Source of the DNA: Prostheceraeus crozeri
Lineage: Eukaryota > Platyhelminthes > Polycladida > Euryleptidae
Direction: 5' to 3'
Length of the DNA: 64,000 bases
Assembly (NCBI GenBank): GCA_907163375.1
Contig: CAJQUW010004613.1
Span: forward strand, 682,001 to 746,000
Shown here: positions 54,001 through 64,000 of the stretch, piece by piece
How positions within the stretch are numbered: the stretch's first letter is position 1
Layout: every line of letters begins with the position of its first letter
Made by a program: the position numbers and the translations under genes
Notes under the pieces: generated by a model
What the model was told of the DNA's origin: nothing
The model's input: only the letters and a program-made list of their open reading frames with translations
The model's database searches: none

Positions 54001-57000
54001 TCGTTACACCTTGTGATGGTATTATTTTGGCTTCAAATCTTGGTTGAATCTTCAGTGTTATAAAGAGCGCTGCTCATTATTTGAAAATATATGTGACCCA
54101 AATATTATTCACGAAAGTAGTTTTCAGTAATATGTAACTTGAGCTGCTAATTTTATAGCTAAACTTTGTTAGGAATTAATCGATTGAGTCCATTCCACGA
54201 TTCGTTCAACTGCCGTATGAACAAATTAGCTGTCAATTCTTGAATACCAATTGAAAAGGGGGGGGATAGTATTCTTCTGATAATTTCAAATTCAGACACT
54301 GCTGGTTAGATAACCCACTTCTCTCATATTTCGATAAGTATATAATCACTCATTCGTCTAGAAGCAAATCGTATTCATTTTTTGCTGACCTACTCGGTGA
54401 TGATCCCCTATTCCGAAGAACGTTGCATTTGGCAGTTTTTTTACAGTTGGCATACATGATTTTTAGTTGGATTTTGAATTTCAACATTCTTTCTCCAGTT
54501 ACTCATGTCATAAAAAAAACTTGTACATCGAATCGCAACATACCTGTCTTCCATGCTGTGGTAGCAGTGTCTAAGCATCAAGAATTTCGCAACAACACTA
54601 CCACTTCTTACTATGTAAGGTATTATCATATTTTTCCGATTTCCAGATCAACAGTACTCGATATCACATTGTTTTATTGATAACAAAAGAATAGTCAAAA
54701 ATTCGATTTTTATGACTTTCTAAAATAGATCCATTTATGCAGGGGTACGCTCGACTGAAAAAAGGTGGGTAGGCCCTATTCTGCAACTTTGACCCCTATC
54801 CCCTTTAGGTTATGAAAATAAAGTCATTTTTGGAATTTTCAAAATTTCGACTTTCTGAAAATATCAGAAAAGCTTCAAATTCTTGAATATTTGACGTTGA
54901 TATGTCTAGAATAGAAGTGAAACTCAGACTCAGCAATTCTTAAGCAGAGCTCACAAACGATTCAATTGAAAGACAGGGCCTACAGCCCCCGCCATTGATA
55001 TCCGGACAAAAACGATTTTTCAGAGAAATCGTCATATTATTGAAATGTAGAGTAAGTTAGCTGATCTATGTCAATCCTGTATGCGTATTATTGATTGTTC
55101 TATGGTTTGTTCATTATTATGGCATAATTTAGCTACTGTTTTTCTTTTACTTTGATTAATGAGTTAATGTCCGATCTTCAATACTGCCCAAGAAAACACT
55201 ACTTCTGGTAATACAAAATCTTTTACAGTACACATCATGAGGCAAAAAACGAAAATAGGACATGGGAAATCGTCATCAATGATCATTCTAGTACTTTGTG
55301 GGGAAACCTTTGTTTCTTTCAACATTTCTGAGACGTCTCGGGACACTCAGAGCCAACGCTTGGCAGCGGGAGGGGGTAATGCATCTGTACCAAGCACTGA
55401 CGATGGCTGCTATCAGTTCCTGGCGGTTTGCTGGAGCTTTCTTCTGAATAACGGTCCCGATATCTGCCCAGAAATTCTCAATGGGGTTGATATCGGGGCT
55501 CTGACCAGGTCAGTCTCTGATGTGAGGGATATCATGCTCGTCAAGATATCGCAGTATGCTCTTTGCTCTATGACAAGGTGCGTTGTCGTCTTGAAACACT
55601 GCTTGGGTGTTGGGATACAGTTCATCCATTGCCATGCGAAGCTCTCGCTCAAGAATCTGTCTATACACTGTTTGATTCACTTTCTCACCTCTCTCGAAAA
55701 TCCGGAAGCGTCCGACACCATTATAAGAAAACGCGCCCCTCATCATGACACTCAGAGGGTGTTTGATCGTTGGAAGAATGCACTCATGAGAGTATCGCTC
55801 ACCCTGGCGTCTCCAAACCTTGATGCTGCCGCGATTTCCGTGGATGTCGAACGTGCTTTCATCGGTAAAGATCACTCTTTTCCAATAATCTTCATCTTTA
55901 GAGAGATACTTCTTGGCGAAAAGAACAAGTCGTCGTCGTTGATAGGCATTAACAAATGCCTTTCGAGCTTGGCGTCTAGCCTTCAGTCCGGCTTGATTAA
56001 GGCGACGTTGAATGGTCCTTATGCTGACATTCGCCACAACATCACCGAGCATTCTGCGAATAGCAGCAGCGCTTGAAAACCTGTGCTTCATGCACTCACG
56101 AATAATGAGACGATCAGTTGTTGAAGAAGTTTTTTTCGTGGCACCATTCCGCTTCTTTGGAGAATCGTAAACCTTAGGATTTCGTTGCCATATCTTCTTG
56201 AGGTCACCAACCGTTGACTTGGCGATGCCTGTTTGGTGGGCAACAACTATGACGGTATATCCTTCATTCAATAAAGAAACGGCAGTTGCTCGCTTGCGAG
56301 GCGACAGTTCTTTACCTCTCTTCGGCATTTTAATAATGGAGAAGTCACTATCAAGACAAGAGAGATTTGCTTTGCAACAACGACACTACGGCTCTCGTCT
56401 ACTGTGCACTATGAATATCTATTGCACATGTACATGTATGATTCAGCACGCTGTGTGCTGATTGGTCGTAGCGAGCCAATACTAAGCATCTTCCGATCAG
56501 CGTGTACCGTTATATTGCTGCAGTGAAACTCAGGATGAGAAAAGGCGTGTATCATCATTTTAGCAAGCAATAACTAATAGACCTTAATTGTGGTACATAT
56601 CGGTTTTTGGTGAGATATCTATGCCTAGGTAGGCATTATGCGTTTGCCACATTACTAACAAGTGTTTATTACACATTAATGCAAATAATGTCTTCTAAAG
56701 TGATCAAATTATTCGTATACAGCTTTATTTCAAACAAAAGGTAGAAAATGCCAAAATTTTAGTTTTGTCCGGATATCAATGGCGGGAGCTGTACTTAATA
56801 TGAAAACCTAAGTTAGCTGAAATTTCATTGTCCCTCAAATAAAGGTTTATGGGATTAGGAGCCTTTACTTTAACTTAAGAATTATTGGTATGGTATGTAT
56901 CTCCAGAAATTTGCAGCGAATAAAAAATCGTTTTCATCAAATCTGTGTAATAATATCAGAGCAACTTTAACAATGAAATTCTGCAAAATCTTTTCCGAGA

Positions 57001-60000
57001 GCACAATAGTCGATTGAAACAAAATCTACATAACAAACCTTTTCAAATTAATTCTAAAAACTCTCCTGAGCAGCAGACAATCCTTTGATAACAAACTAAT
57101 TAGAAAACTTTCTCAACAGCAAACAAAACAAAAACAATTCAAAGTTGAAAACGTGACTAATGTTGCACCTGCTCGTATGTACAGTGTATAGGCTGTCGTA
57201 ATCAGACTCAGAGGACGAGATATACATAGTCAATGTCAGAAAACAAGATTTAAACAATAACTAACAACAAGACTTACAAGTTTTGCACATGTGAACGATA
57301 AAACATCTCTGAAATATGGGATTTCCTAGGAGCAGATTCTGATAATGAAATCTTCAGTGGCAAAATATTAAAGTACTATACTCATAAACTCTGAAGCAAA
57401 AATATTCAATGTTCAAGTGCTCAGCAAAACGCGAGCGATATCCATTTCTATGGATTGCTTCTACACGCAAACACGTAGATTATTGAGAGCAATAACATTT
57501 GGACAGTTCATGCATGAAACAACAGAACGCCAAAAAATTGATGTCGGTAAAGAGACTCGAACCACCAACCTCGAAAATCTGGGCGGCCACTCTATGAGGC
57601 GAGAACATAGCATAGCATATGGATTTGTTTTAGATATATCGAACTTGCGACAAAATTCAGATTGTGATCAATTTTTGGTTGGATTTTTTTGATCAGCAGT
57701 ACCTCTACTCAATTTGCTAAATTAATAATCATTTCTACCTTCATACTTTACACTGATCGGGCAAAATATAGAACTGACCGTGCAAAATATGAAAGTACAA
57801 GTAATTGAAAATTTATCATATCACTTCCTTCCTAGATGAGCAGAGATCCAACCAAAAATTTATCACTGTTGCTATTGACTTTATCGGAACATACTTTGTA
57901 CTGCTTCATCGTCTATGAATATTATTGATCACTGCACAAACTGCGAAGCGGATGCATTCCAGAAATGCTAAAATCCTTAAGTAGCCGTAGTTTTAATGAA
58001 CACTTTCTCGACAGAAGTCAAATCTTTCTCCATGACAGCAATACGTTTTCTGAAGAGATTGTCGGTTGCATGGTGGTGTCGCTTCGACCATTCAGCAAGA
58101 CTAGGAGCTGGATCCCAAAGATGGGAGGGTGGTCCATTGACTCCTATAAAGAGAAGGGACGAAACGTTCTGCATCGTTAGCACAGACCTACTTGAAGTGG
58201 AAACCAAGTTCATCTGGGAAAAGCCTCGTTCCGCCTCGGAGGAACTCACGGGGATCATCATGGCCAGTCCATATATCATTGACTTCTGAATTTCCCCAGG
58301 CACTTTCATCGGGTTTGACATATATTCGCGGAATGAGGGAATAATTCCTTCCTGAGGAATAAAGAACCTCTCGCAAAGGTGTCGGATTGTGTTTTCACCC
58401 TCAAGCCAGGGAATGTCATAATCTTCAGGCCAGTTTTCCGGGTAGAGAACATCTATCAACTTCAAGCATGGCTCCTGTGTCTCAATCGAGAGTCGTGCGC
58501 TCACGTTGTCGATCAATACCTGAATGAAGCGACCATGACTGAAAGATTGGTACTGGGTTCTCCTGGTAAATTCCTTCAAATCTACACCCATGAAAATTAC
58601 TTTGTTCACCTTCGGCCTCAACACTGAGATTTTCCTGTATTTTGTCAAACGCATATTGTCCGTCAGCCACGCCAGATTGCATGGTCTTCAGGGCAGAGAT
58701 TGTCCATTTAATGTGCTTGTTTGTCATATTGATGGTCATGGTCCGATTTTGAAGAGTTTCGCTCAATTCAGCAAGTGCTGCTAAGCAATCTTTGACGAGT
58801 GCCAGATCTTCGATGAACTCTTTGGTCGTGAGTTTGGAAACTATTCCCGAATACGTGTATCTTTCATTCCATTTCACTATGTCATCCCTCGATAATTCAT
58901 TGAAATGCTTGACCAGGGCGGCATAGTCACTCCATATCGCGTTGACGGTCCGGTACGATGAGGCAACCCATCTCACATCGAACACTTTGCCAATCTTCTT
59001 CAGATGAACATGGAGATTCCTTGCTACATCGTTCAACTACCGCTGCATCTTCGAGGAATATGAGTACATATTGTGAAGCTTCGATAGCATAGATTGAATG
59101 TGAAAAATGCCGTCCACCGCCTTTATTGAGTCAGAGACACTGAGCTCCAGTCTGTGGTTCAAGCAGTGCCATAACGTAATAGATGGAAATTGCTTTTTCA
59201 GCTGCGCTCCTACACCGCTTTGCTTTCCTAGCATCACGGAGGCTCCATCAGTGCACAAGGAATTCAAATGGGAGGACAGGTAGGCGTCATCGAAACCATT
59301 GGCTTTTAGCGATGTCATCAAGCAGTTCAACACAGTGGATGCATTCTGGGCAGGAAGTTCAACAAGGTCTAGAAACACATTCAATGGAGGATCCTCCGGG
59401 GTTATCTTTGAACGCATGTAAATGATCAGACATGATCGCTTCGATAGCGAGGTTGATTCGTCGATGATCAATGAGATTCCATTTTTGCTCCCTCTGATCT
59501 TCTCACAGAGTTGGCGACGCATTGTGCTCGAGATCACTTCAATCATTCTTGTACATGTGTCATGAGAATGCAAATTTCGACCCAAATCTATGCCATTGGT
59601 CTCTTGAAAATCTATCAATGTTTCATAGTCTGTATAGGGCCGATTATTTTTGGCAATGTAGTATGCCGTTCTGAGGCATTTTGTAGTGGTCGCTTTGCTT
59701 CGATTTTCCATTTGTGCCGACAGAGTTCCGATCTGATCCAATTTCCCTTCCTGCATAATTTTTTGCACAGCGCAGTGAGCGTTCGAGTCCCTGTGCCTAT
59801 ACACTTTGTTTCTTAAATGCTTCTGGCGACTGGCTTTGTCCGCTTTGTCATTTGTGCTGTCGACAGCAGATATTTCGCATGCTGCCCATTCTCTCGACAA
59901 TTGGACACCTTGCTTACTGTGTGGTCCCAAGTTCGTTGTCTTAAAGTCTCTACAGAAACTGCACCCAAGCTTTCCAGTCTTGATAATAAGCCATTCGTTA

Positions 60001-62799
60001 GCTTGCATGAAGATGAGTTTCTGTTTGGCTGACCAGGTTTCATCGACATCTCCTTTCTCGTCATTTTCTTGTGTTCTTTCAGTCTCTTGAGACGAGGCCA
60101 TTGATGGCAATGATGGCTCCGTATCTGCAGGTAGAGTCGACGTTGGCGAGGATGATAAATCATCACCTGCAGCTTGCTTTCCAAAGAAGTCCAACAAACT
60201 TCTTTGACGTTTAGCTGGCTTACCATCCATGTAATTGTGCCTGCAATGAAAAAAGAAAATATGCTATTATCACAAATGCATCAAACTATAGTTTTTATAC
60301 ACGTGTATACATAGGTAGTATTTCATAGAGCCAAAGATCGACTTAATCAAGTAAATCTACAATGAAAATAGTAGTGGTGGGCAGCGATCACAGCAACCCA
60401 TGCAAACAAAAGCACCAACTATGAAATGCCTATAGGTGTCCTTTCAACTCGGTCCGGCTATAAATTCTATAAACTGCAATATTCAAAAATCATCCTCTAT
60501 CCATATCAAAATCAGACTCATATGAGCTTTAATGACGTGTGCTTCATTCCTTGATGTAACAAGTGTGAGAATAAAAAGGTGGAAGAAATCTGACCACCAA
60601 TATGCATCAAGAATCTGGGAAATTTGTAGGCCTATCTGCGCTTTGGCAAGCCTACCCACCGGTACCGGCTATCTACAAAACATCTGAAAAATGCTGCATG
60701 TGCTGCAGAATTTGTTTCTTGCAAGTAATTTGATCTACTTGTACATATGCATGCAGCTTTTACAACATCAATAAATTATCAAAATGGAATATCGTATAAA
60801 AGTTTATTAACAGGCAAGGGTCGGGCTAGGCTTTCACATTTTATACAGAATGAAGCCATGAAGGAAATGGCCTTATTATTCCAAGATTCATGCCTCAAAG
60901 CAAATCTTATCAGGTTGATCATTAAGGCTATGCCTTTTCAACTTCACCAAAGCACTTTTATTTTTATAGGCCTCGGCGTATGGAATGAAAGAATAGGCCT
61001 ATTGCAGTTATCGCACATTAAAACAAATTTGACGGAGGAGAGCTTAATTGCCGCAAGCTGTTGTGACTTTTACCGGTCATTAAGCATTTCAAAATCGTGA
61101 TTGATGTGTCAAATAAAGCAAAAACTGCATTTATCAGAAGAAATTCCAAACATCACACGATGCCACTACCTTGAAGTGCTCGGGGTTACCTTCACTGATC
61201 GGCTGAAAATGGACCAACATATACGAAATCAGCTTAAGAAATCGAATGGCAGTCTATGCGTTATCAAAATTATTAAAAGCCGAGGAGCAAGCCCCGAAAC
61301 TCTACATCAAGTCTACACTGCTCTCATGTTGAATCGCCTTCTGTATGCGGCACACAGCTGGTGGGGGTTCGTGAGTACAACAGAAAGGAAAAGAATTGCC
61401 AATTATGTGGGAAGCTCGCTTCAAATACTGCCAGGCTGCCAGCAAATTGATGTGCGAGGTTCAGTCGAAATATCAGACAAACGGCTGTTTAAGAAAACCA
61501 CGACCAATAGATTCCACGTCCTACACAAGTTTTAGCCTTCGACCACCAACCATAACCGAAACCTTAGACAAAAGGGTCATAGCTTCCAACGCAGTGCATT
61601 CAACAACAATTCCGGCCGGAATTTCATAACTCGAATGCTGCACGCTGACTTCCTCCCGTGACATTGACACCATATCGTTTTTCTTCTTCTCCCGCTCGTG
61701 ATCTACCTCCTTCCTTCCCATTGTGACTTGTAACTTCACTGTTATTTACTGTTAATCGTTATGCGCATGTCATTTCGAAATAGAGCTCTTTTATTATTAT
61801 TATTATCTAAGAGGTAACATCATCTAATACTCTTTAATAATGGACTTCGTCTTTTATTAACTACTTGTATTGACATGACAAAGGCCCAGCAATGACGAAG
61901 ATGCATAAGAAACTAATTATCAACACCGACACGGACAATCAATACATCAATAACGTTAAAACTCAACATCAACAACAAAAACCACGTGAAATATCATATG
62001 ATTGAACAGAAACTTTTTTTGAATTGATTAATATAGATCCAAGCACAAAAAATCCGATCATTTTTCATTTGACGTGGTTGTTAACTATCAAAAACAAATG
62101 ATAATACATAGATGAAATAATTGTTTAATTATTATGATCGGTGCGAATGTTTATCGACTACAAATATTTTTAGCACAAGATAACACAAGCATCGACACGC
62201 TATTCGCTGCTGAGATTCAGCAAATTAATATGTTCAGGGTCATGTCGTCATTACCTTTTGCTTTTGTAAGTAATATGTAAAGGTACTCACCAATTTTCTG
62301 TTGGACATCCAAAATTTGAAGAGCGAAGAAATACGGATGACAAGCGTGTAGCACCTTCATATTTTAGTGAAATATTCACTACAGATTTCACCATCTTTAT
62401 CAATAAATCATTCAAAATTGGAGAGCCTACCCGAGCCCCCCCCGGAACTGGGCCATGAAGAAAGTGGGTAGGCTCGGCCTCCCCCCGAGCGTACCCCTGC
62501 ATTTATGACCTTCAAATTCAAACTTAAGTCCATTATTTCATCAAGAATGCGATAGTTTGTGATAATTAGGAATATTTTCTGTAGTTTCGGATGGTAGGTC
62601 ATGTCGTGATTTAAAAATTTTTGATATCACTATTTTGTCCACTTTTTCGTAGAATACTATTTGTCTACTTTTTCTTTCTATTGATATTATTTTAAACTCA
62701 ATGCAAGGAGACTTCTATCACTACAAACTTGTCTTCTTTCAGATCTCAACTGAAGAACTAAATGTTTTGGACGAAGATATAATATCTACGATGAATGAG
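51054..62799 (+). CDS. spliced gene of tiny exons, basic start and acidic repeats (3' continues)
   Basis: Five exons join without a frame break: 51054-51091, 51155-51176 (22 nt), 53033-53122, 53897-53953 and 62743-62799. All have AG acceptors and GT donors (GTAAGT, GTAATG, GTACGT, GTAAGT, GTGAGC). The peptide starts MRRKAKRKAIHKIF, strongly basic, and continues into acidic segments. The exon at 53897 (VVMEKENLFDDEIVSWMNE) and that at 62743 (ISTEELNVLDEDIISTMNE) are both 19 codons, phase 0, and about half identical, so one arose by exon duplication. ATG at 51054 directly follows an acceptor, so an upstream non-coding exon is likely. The last donor shows that the gene continues beyond or near the window end. 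Function unknown. The last intron holds a hAT transposon. Confidence 0.5.
51757..52030. repeat. intron duplication, copy 1
   Basis: About 270 bp (CCACGGTTCGTTCAACCGCC ... CCGAAGAACGTTACAT) recurs, diverged, at 54186-54450. Both copies lie in introns of the 51-62.8 kb gene, so they may be traces of the segmental duplication that also copied the 57-nt exon, or copies of one repeat family. Confidence 0.75.
52031..53032. other. intron, no extra exon accepted
   Basis: Contains an open frame at 52666-52893 without a usable donor. No recognised repeat. Confidence 0.35.
54186..54450. repeat. intron duplication, copy 2
   Basis: Diverged second copy of 51757-52030, sharing CCGTATGAACAAATTAGCTG and CACTTCTCTCATATTTCGA blocks. 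Confidence 0.75.
54983..56791 (-). mobile_element. Tc1-like transposon inside the hAT element
   Basis: Terminal inverted repeats of 29 bp with one mismatch (start CAGCCCCCGCCATTG / CAGCTCCCGCCATTG, then ATATCCGGACAAAA), flanked by TA on both sides (54981-54982 and 56792-56793). Length 1.8 kb with one transposase gene on the minus strand. Both ends are intact, so only the transposase damage keeps it from being autonomous. Confidence 0.9.
55288..56328 (-). pseudogene. Tc1/mariner-type transposase with one premature stop
   Basis: 347 codons in one frame from ATG at 56328 to TAG at 55288-55290, interrupted only by TGA at 55510-55512 (codon 273), where relatives have tryptophan (RD-stop-PGQSPDINPIENFW). 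The N-terminal paired helix-turn-helix region is rich in basic residues (MPKRGKELSPRKRATAVSLL; HQTGIAKSTVGDLKKIW; SIRTIQRRLNQAGLKARR). The catalytic residues are D in IFTDESTF, D in QDDNAPCH and E in NPIENFW. I count 35 residues between the second D and the E, so DD35E spacing, where classic Tc1 has 34. Length matches the family (about 340 aa). It cuts and pastes the element at TA sites; this copy is inactive unless the stop is bypassed. Confidence 0.9.
56794..57976. other. hAT interior with a tRNA-like sequence
   Basis: Non-coding part of the hAT element downstream of its transposase gene. The only recognised item is the tRNA-like stretch at 57535-57615; the remainder shows no open frame of interest. 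Confidence 0.4.
57535..57615 (-). repeat. tRNA-like sequence, possible SINE head
   Basis: On the minus strand, CTCATAGAGTGG resembles a pol III A box and GGTTCGAGTCTC a B box, about 35-40 bp apart, as in tRNAs and tRNA-derived SINEs. The anticodon stem does not pair well, so a working tRNA is unlikely. A SINE tail was not found. Confidence 0.4.
57977..60230 (-). pseudogene. hAT transposase (KIAA1586/ZBED-like), one stop and one frameshift
   Basis: About 750 codons from ATG at 60230 to the stop at 57977. The first part (397 residues) ends at TAG 59037-59039, and the same frame continues at once, so this is a premature stop. Near 58590 the frame shifts once, after which the last ~205 residues are read. 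The N-terminus has RSLLDFFGKQ and a WSAKQKLIFMQANEWL...GKLGCSFC zinc-binding-type region. The catalytic D residues sit in LIIDESTSLS and LCTDGASVML; the final part has the hAT dimerisation signature with SSSEAERGFSQMN. It resembles the group that gave rise to host genes annotated as KIAA1586-like and ZBED. It acts on the CAGGGGTACGCTCG ends. The copy is inactive but only mildly decayed. Confidence 0.85.
60231..61099. other. hAT interior, nothing certain
   Basis: 5' flank of the transposase (its promoter would lie here) and a plus-strand open frame at 60747-61100 that I cannot identify; it may be the upstream part of the adjacent LINE fragment. Confidence 0.35.
61100..61806 (+). pseudogene. 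LINE 3' fragment inserted in the hAT element
   Basis: The plus-strand frame 61101-61535 shows the post-catalytic part of a CR1/L2/Jockey-like polymerase: HYLEVLGVTFTDRLKMDQHI, then SRGASPETLHQVYTALMLNR and LLYAAHSWWGF. The C-terminal part continues in another frame, followed by a short 3' UTR and a (TTA)n tail at about 61790-61806. It is 5'-truncated and frameshifted, so dead. The (TTA)n tail marks its 3' end and orientation. Confidence 0.7.
61807..62499. other. right end region of the hAT element
   Basis: Non-coding. The subterminal word GTGGGTAGGC appears here (62464-62473) and near the left end (54768-54777), in the same orientation. Confidence 0.5.
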
Positions 62800-63020
62800 G
62801 TGAGCAATTAATAAATGATTTGTAGGAAATTTCGATAACTAGTGATGGGGCAATATTGGATTTTTCAAAATTAAAATTTAATCCAAATTTCAGATGAATT
62901 TAAGATTAGTATTAAGATGATAGATGCTTCACAAATGAATTGTCCCTATCAGATCAACGACTTGATCTGGTGTTAATCGTCTAGGTACGAAAGTGAAAAT
63001 TATGGGCGAACGGACAGTTT
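62800..63020. other. intron start of the 51-62.8 kb gene
   Basis: Follows the GTGAGC donor at 62800. A local repeat of TTTAAT/ATTAAA words is present. No exon accepted. Confidence 0.35.
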
Positions 63021-63024
63021 CGGG

Positions 63025-63215
63025 TAGAGGATGCCCATCAGAGGAATACGCCGAAGCTTACCGAAGAAATACAATCGGAAGGATGGAAATGTGATCTCAT
63101 GCCGTTAGAAGTGGGATGCCTCCATTGGTGAGGAGATTTCTTCTGAAAGCCGATGTGAAATGCTTGAAGTCTACAGTCAAGCAGATAAGCGTGAAAGTTG
63201 AAGAAGGTACCAACT
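63025..63215 (+). pseudogene. short LINE C-terminal relic
   Basis: One frame reads PKLTEEIQSEGWKCDLMPLEVGC. The Q-x2-GW...EVGC-type pattern is found at the C-terminus of several LINE polymerases, where the consensus continues RGF. The rest runs in a second frame as FLLKADVKCLKSTVKQIS. Two or more frame breaks and several stops show a short, old relic. Assignment rests on this pattern only. Confidence 0.35.
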
Positions 63216-64000
63216 CACCATCTTGAGATATACTGAGCTTAATGGGTCGAAATCTCGTTGATGGATGGCCCTCAGCTGATGACCCAGGTCCTTTTTTGGG
63301 TACAGCGGTTGATATTTCAATAAATCAATTATATGCTTATACGTGATTACTTTGAAGAATTATTCTTTCAAAATTAATTAAGATTGAATTGAGATGATTT
63401 CAGATATAATCAGACTCAATTAACAGCCGTTTGCGTGGCAAATGGGCCTCATTGAGGTAGCTGTACGCGAAATTTTCCTCGTGTTAGCGAGTTGTACTTG
63501 AATTTTTCCGAGGTGTTACCTCGACCTCGATTAATGAGATTTTAATCGAGGTCGTGGTCGGACTGAACACGGGTAATTTCACAAGGGGTTGATTAATCAT
63601 TTATTGTTCTGAATAATTTTGTATCTCACATTGATCGATCGCCATCGCCATAAACGCAATAGACTTTCATAGTGTGTGACACATTCAGTTAGTAGATTAC
63701 TTATTGTTTTGAACAGCGATAATTTTTAATCTCACCTTTGAGCGAAGTTTTAGATCACCGTCTATAGATTTTCCACATATGTACGAGTAGTTCATGCATG
63801 AGTAGTTCAAGTGTACAGTTGTTGATTTTTGTTTTGTAGTTAATTGTTTTGAATCATTTTATCTGACATTTTCACATTCAGAAAATATGGTATCGCTAGA
63901 ATTAATTATTTGTAGTTTTCTCAACGAATTTCCCATATAATAGCCTACGTTAGACTGCAAATTTTTACTTTATGGTAAAACAATGATCATGCAAAGTACA
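63216..64000. other. non-coding to window end
   Basis: No gene seen. Around 63490-63560 the words CCTCGA, ATCGAGGTCG and TTAATCGAGG recur, similar in style to 16740-16860. Confidence 0.35.

Larger units (their letters stand above)
54740..62499 (-). mobile_element. hAT DNA transposon with nested insertions
   Basis: Perfect 14-bp terminal inverted repeats CAGGGGTACGCTCG, flanked by the 8-bp target duplication CATTTATG (54732-54739 and 62500-62507). The CAGGG start and 8-bp duplication are diagnostic of hAT. The transposase is on the minus strand at 57977-60230. It hosts a Tc1-like element, a tRNA-like sequence and a LINE fragment, which explains the 7.8-kb length. It sits in an intron of the 51-62.8 kb gene. 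Confidence 0.9.

Noticed and set aside
57535-57615. Functional tRNA gene
   Set aside because: A- and B-box-like words exist, but the anticodon and acceptor stems do not pair properly. A tRNA-derived repeat is more likely.

Overview
The window is animal genomic DNA: AT-rich, with GT-AG introns, CR1/Jockey-like LINEs, hAT, Tc1 and Ty3/Gypsy elements and no prokaryotic operon logic. A marine invertebrate is my guess, because short motifs such as taggcctac are frequent, but the sequence does not name the species. Very little looks like host coding sequence. Two small spliced genes can be supported; almost everything else is mobile DNA, much of it nested.

Layout. (1) 609-20843: a pair of diverged termini rich in AACGTTTC motifs may mark an old DNA transposon. 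Inside it lies a 12.4 kb foldback-type element (2472-14904) with an 8-bp target duplication and 1.8-1.9 kb inverted arms built from 403-bp tandem repeats. That element contains a LINE 3' remnant, which is split by a young, whole-looking Ty3/Gypsy-type LTR retrotransposon (5295-9475). To the right, between the same outer termini, is a small spliced gene (17.0-18.8 kb) ending in a DUF4806-like domain. (2) 22136-47382: a 25.2 kb giant palindrome with a perfect 6-bp target duplication (CACATC), AG...CT ends and a centre near 32517. Each arm carries the same inward-facing gene set: a 424-aa Cys/acidic/coiled-coil protein with an intron, an 84-aa acidic protein, a 116-aa protein, a 235-aa protein with an ATG-only first exon, a RING-like Cys/His segment and a DEDDh exonuclease-like protein. 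TATA boxes lie in front of three of the genes. The core is about 9 kb of short-unit satellite in which nearly every unit carries AATAAA pointing to the centre. The palindrome sits inside a LINE whose two halves flank it. I find none of the expected polymerase, integrase or capsid genes, so this is the best candidate in the window for an undescribed element type. (3) 47.4-48.8 kb: the other LINE half and a decayed hAT fragment. (4) 51.05-62.8 kb and beyond: a spliced gene made of tiny exons with compatible phases, two of which are a duplicated 57-nt exon pair. Its last visible intron is invaded by a 7.8 kb hAT element (54740-62499, TSD CATTTATG). That element in turn hosts a complete-ended Tc1-like transposon (54983-56791, TA duplication), a tRNA-like/SINE-like sequence and a LINE 3' fragment.

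How the parts work together. The hAT and Tc1 copies each carry a transposase gene interrupted by a stop (plus a frameshift in the hAT), so both are probably immobile now. The Ty3 element has LTRs that look identical and one long open Gag-Pol frame, so it is recent. In the palindrome all genes read from the ends toward a poly(A)-signal-rich core. This layout fits a head-to-head dimer of a linear unit of roughly 10 kb that integrated as one piece. All similarity statements come from reading by eye; no database search was run.
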